Assembly (NCBI GenBank): GCA_029777735.1
Contig: JAKORR010000766.1
Location: forward strand, 1-8,304
Direction: 5' to 3'
Length of the DNA stretch: 8,304 nt
From: Armatimonadota bacterium
GTDB taxonomy: Bacteria > Armatimonadota > Zipacnadia > Zipacnadales > FEN-943
Shown: positions 6,055-8,304 of the stretch, piece by piece
Numbering within the stretch: the first letter of the stretch is position 1
Layout of the letters: each line of letters begins with the position of its first letter
Program-made: the position numbers and the translations under genes
The notes under the pieces: model-generated
Told to the model about the DNA's origin: nothing
The model's database searches: none
Seen by the model: the letters and a program-made list of their open reading frames with translations, nothing else

Positions 6055-6510
6055 ATGCAGCCGGACAAAGCCTGTGTTGATTTGCCAGTCGTGGCGGAGG
6101 AGGGTGCAAGTCTTCCCGAATACCAGAGCGAGGAGGCCGCGGGTATGGACCTGCGGGCCTTTCTCGACGCTCCTATAACGCTTCAGCCTGGTGAGCGTGT
6201 GCTGATTCCGACGGGACTGCGTGTAGCGATCCCGGTCGGGTACGAAGCTCAGGTGCGACCGCGCTCGGGCCTTGCAGTGCGGCAAGGGCTGACGGTCCTC
6301 AACACGCCGGGGACCGTTGACGCCGACTACCGGGGCGAGATCAGGGTGATTCTAGTCAACCTAGGGCAGAAACCGGTGACGATTGAGCCGGGTGATCGCA
6401 TCGCACAGATGGTCCTGGCACCTGTGGTACGCGCACGCTTGAGGGTCGTGGAGCAGTTGCCCGATACGGCGCGCGGAGAAGGCGGCTTCGGCCACACAGG
6501 CAAGGAGTAG
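6055..6510 (+). CDS. dut: Deoxyuridine 5'-triphosphate nucleotidohydrolase (dUTPase)
   Basis: 151 residues, the normal size of a homotrimeric dUTPase. It hydrolyses dUTP to dUMP and pyrophosphate, keeping uracil out of DNA and feeding thymidylate synthesis in the cytoplasm. All five family motifs are present in order: I 'AAGMDLRA' (28-35), II 'RPRSGLA' (68-74), III 'NTPGTVDADYRGEI' (83-96) with catalytic Asp89 and the substrate-stacking Tyr92, IV 'GDRIAQMV' (113-120), and the flexible P-loop-like V 'RGEGGFGHTG' (140-149). The protein therefore looks fully active. AGGG is placed 9 bases before ATG 6055. The gene ends 31 bases before the TlpA-like lipoprotein and is probably cotranscribed with it, an association with no obvious biochemical reason. 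Confidence 0.97.
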   Translation: MQPDKACVDLPVVAEEGASLPEYQSEEAAGMDLRAFLDAPITLQPGERVLIPTGLRVAIPVGYEAQVRPRSGLAVRQGLTVLNTPGTVDADYRGEIRVILVNLGQKPVTIEPGDRIAQMVLAPVVRARLRVVEQLPDTARGEGGFGHTGKE

Positions 6511-6526
6511 CCTGCACGTGGCCGCC

Positions 6527-6532
6527 AGGAGG
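6527..6532 (+). promoter_or_regulatory. Ribosome binding site deciding the TlpA-like start
   Basis: AGGAGG lies 9 bases before ATG 6542 and favours it over the in-frame GTG at 6518. That GTG has its own weaker AAGGAG (6502-6507), 10 bases upstream, overlapping the end of dut. Both would give a lipoprotein with the same mature sequence. Confidence 0.7.
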
Positions 6533-6541
6533 AACAGGTTC

Positions 6542-6559
6542 ATGTATCACATGTATCAC
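6542..6559 (+). repeat. Tandem 9-bp repeat at the start codon of the TlpA-like gene
   Basis: ATGTATCAC occurs twice in immediate succession and encodes M-Y-H-M-Y-H. Each unit brings an in-frame ATG (6542 and 6551); the ribosome binding site at 6527-6532 is 9 bases from the first and 18 from the second, so the first is the better start. Confidence 0.7.
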
Positions 6560-7156
6560 AGGGGTCCCGTGGGCCCATTGGCCCTTCTAACGTTGGTGAC
6601 AGCGTTGACTCTTCTGGCCGGGTGTCCACAGCACCCTCCCGGGACCGAGAGCAGCGAGATTGCTTCAGAGCCGCCCTCACAGGCCGCCCAGCTGTCTCAG
6701 CCAGAGCGGCCCTCTGACGCACCTACTGCCCCCGTGTCGGACCTGACGTCACTGGAGCTTGAGTTCGCTGACGGCACCAAGAAGACAGTGGAGGGATGGA
6801 AGGGCAAGGTCCTGGTTTTGGATTTCTGGGCAACCTTCTGCGAGCCGTGCACCAAGAAACTGCCCAAGCTGCAGAAACTACAGGCGGAGCTAGGAGAGGA
6901 CAAGGTCGCCATCATCGCCGTCGCCTTGGACCCAGACGTGGGCACCGCCAAGGCTTGGGCCAAGGCCAACAAGATCACCCTGCCTGTGGCTCGCTTCACC
7001 GACGCCATCAAGAAGGCCTTCTTCCCCGGGCAGGAGACTATAGCGATTCCACAGGTCCGGGTCCTGAACGGCGAAGGCAAGTTGGCCAAGAGCTGGGGCC
7101 CTGAGGGCACCGTCGAAGAGTTGGCCGCGGAACTGAAGAAGATGACCTCGGGCTAG
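6542..7156 (+). CDS. TlpA-like thioredoxin-family lipoprotein
   Basis: 204 residues from ATG 6542 (212 if GTG 6518 is used). A hydrophobic segment (about 12-26) ends in the lipobox L-A-G-C with C28, so the protein is probably lipid-anchored outside the inner membrane. A Pro/Ser/Glu-rich linker (29-66) leads to a TlpA/ResA-type thioredoxin domain (about 68-204). 'FWATFCEPC' carries the redox pair C100-E-P-C103, and the cis-proline is P170 in 'IAIPQVRV'. Known role for the family: reduction of disulfides in periplasmic or extracytoplasmic proteins, for example in cytochrome c maturation. The next gene, a membrane iron-sulfur protein, starts 54 bases later with no terminator visible, suggesting a shared transcript and a possible electron-transfer link, which is an inference. 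The first 18 bases are a tandem repeat of ATGTATCAC. Confidence 0.94.
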   Translation: MYHMYHRGPVGPLALLTLVTALTLLAGCPQHPPGTESSEIASEPPSQAAQLSQPERPSDAPTAPVSDLTSLELEFADGTKKTVEGWKGKVLVLDFWATFCEPCTKKLPKLQKLQAELGEDKVAIIAVALDPDVGTAKAWAKANKITLPVARFTDAIKKAFFPGQETIAIPQVRVLNGEGKLAKSWGPEGTVEELAAELKKMTSG

Positions 7157-7210
7157 GAACTGTAGCTCCGTCGCTATTGCCTTTGTTGCCACATTGCGGA
7201 GAAGGAAGCA

Positions 7211-8304
7211 ATGCGAGTAAAGAATTTGCGTCGGCTGATACAGCTCGTCTTCCTGGCACTCTTCGTGAGCTTGCTGATAGCTACCTGCTGGAAGCCGAGC
7301 GGAGAGGCGCCTGCGCCTCCACTATTGCTTCGCCTTGACCCCTTCTTGATGCTCATGGCGGCCCTGTCACCAGCCCATCGCTTTCTTCCCTACTTCCTGC
7401 CCGCACTGGTCCTCGTGGCCCTGACGGTGGCCCTGGGACGCTTCTTCTGTGGCTGGGTTTGCCCACTGGGCACCACGATAGACCTTTGCGACCGGCTGCT
7501 GTGGCGCCGCCGCTCCAAGGGCCGGGAGGGGGCCAACCGGCCAACGGTCAAGTACTACCTTTTGGCTGGATCGCTCGTCGCCGCGCTTTTTGGTACCCAG
7601 ATTGGCTGGTTCTTTGACCCGATTCCGCTACTTACGCGCACGACCGCTACGGTCCTCTTTCCCATAGGCCAAGTGGTCTACAATTTTCTTGTTGTGGCTG
7701 GACGGCCGGTGCTGCGTCTCGCAGGCATACGTATCTACCCTTCGCCGGTGCACGAGTTTTCGCTGAGCTTGGGCATCATGGCTCTGTTCCTCACCGTAAT
7801 AGGCTTGAGCTACTTCAGTCGCCGTTACTGGTGTCGGACGATTTGCCCCTTGGGTGCACTGCTCGCTCTAGTGGGACGCTGGGGCCTGTGGCGGCGCTGG
7901 GTCACCGGCTGCGTGCGCTGCACGCGCTGCGTAGGCGAGTGTAAGATGGGCGCGATAGCTAAGGAAGAACCCTCGCACACACGCGCGTCGGAGTGCATCC
8001 TGTGCTACGACTGCGTCACATGTCCCCGGCCCGGGATAGTGCACATTGGGTTGGCACGCCATACGGAAGGGCATCTGACGGCCACAGAAGCCACGCGGCG
8101 CCAGTTTCTAGCTGCGACGGGGCTGGGCCTCGCCTATGGAGCATCGGTGGCCACGGGCGTCAGTAGGCGCCCCCTGCGCGATGACCTCATCCGTCCGCCC
8201 GGGGCGGTTCGCCGCCGGCCGGGTGGCGCTCTGGAGCAGCTCAGCGAGGAGGAATTCCGCGCGGCTTGTGTGCGCTGTGGAAACTGCATGAAGGCTTGCG
8301 TCAC
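7211..8304 (+). CDS. NapH/MauN-type membrane iron-sulfur protein fused to a NapG-like segment (partial)
   Basis: 364 complete codons are visible and the C-terminus is outside the window. Membrane segments lie at about 10-25, 58-77, 117-135 and 190-206. Two CX3CP motifs, C80-G-W-V-C84-P and C208-R-T-I-C212-P, are the NapH family hallmark. Two ferredoxin-like clusters follow: C234, C237, C240, C244 and C262, C265, C268, C271. Then a twin-arginine-like motif 'TRRQFLAATGLGLA' (295-308) leads to 'RPPGA' and a third cluster, C353, C356, C359, C363, as in NapG. Known for NapGH: membrane quinol oxidation or electron transfer toward periplasmic acceptors. The fusion order H then G is read directly. 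A ribosome binding site (AAGGAAG) precedes ATG 7211. No nitrate reductase subunit is visible, so calling it napH would overreach. Confidence 0.9.
   Translation, partial: MRVKNLRRLIQLVFLALFVSLLIATCWKPSGEAPAPPLLLRLDPFLMLMAALSPAHRFLPYFLPALVLVALTVALGRFFCGWVCPLGTTIDLCDRLLWRRRSKGREGANRPTVKYYLLAGSLVAALFGTQIGWFFDPIPLLTRTTATVLFPIGQVVYNFLVVAGRPVLRLAGIRIYPSPVHEFSLSLGIMALFLTVIGLSYFSRRYWCRTICPLGALLALVGRWGLWRRWVTGCVRCTRCVGECKMGAIAKEEPSHTRASECILCYDCVTCPRPGIVHIGLARHTEGHLTATEATRRQFLAATGLGLAYGASVATGVSRRPLRDDLIRPPGAVRRRPGGALEQLSEEEFRAACVRCGNCMKACV

Noticed and set aside
5862..6068. Small leftward frame in the dut leader
   Set aside because: It spans the palindrome, hairpin and T-run and has no recognisable features; regulatory structure explains the stretch better.

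Overview
The window is GC-rich, protein-dense bacterial DNA with eight supported protein genes, two of them cut by the window edges. I see no rRNA, tRNA, CRISPR array, insertion sequence or phage gene. Two lipoproteins, a secreted two-domain protein with an NPCBM-like fold, a DUF2961/GH172 glycosidase and a fused NapH/NapG-type iron-sulfur protein together fit an uncultured, carbohydrate-using lineage such as Armatimonadota, Planctomycetota or Chloroflexota. That placement is an inference from gene style and is weakly held.

Left half, leftward strand: rsmE (16S rRNA m3U1498 methyltransferase, 3769-4512) is followed after 12 bases by an orphan ABC sugar-binding lipoprotein (2320-3756). Next come a secreted thioredoxin-TPR protein (1402-2256, TTG start with a strong ribosome binding site) and a secreted protein with an NPCBM-like and a CARDB-like domain (1-1221, C-terminus outside the window). 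This last gene is open over the whole left edge.

Right half, rightward strand: a DUF2961/GH172 glycoside hydrolase (4709-5800) diverges from rsmE. After a 254-base gap with regulatory-looking structure come dut (dUTPase, 6055-6510), a TlpA-like thioredoxin lipoprotein (6542-7156) and a NapH-type membrane iron-sulfur protein fused to a NapG-like Tat/ferredoxin segment (from 7211, running off the right edge). Close spacing suggests dut-tlpA-napHG is one transcription unit.

The most interesting observations are as follows. A palindrome of the form TGTAA-N5-TTACA occurs twice, once just before the thioredoxin-TPR gene and once in the dut-tlpA-napHG leader, so one regulator could tie both thioredoxin-bearing units together. 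A well-formed hairpin plus T-run lies between the second palindrome and dut. The NapHG fusion carries an internal twin-arginine motif after two ferredoxin-type clusters, which raises a topology question. Together, tlpA next to a membrane iron-sulfur protein suggests an extracytoplasmic thiol or electron-transfer module, but its substrate cannot be read from this sequence.
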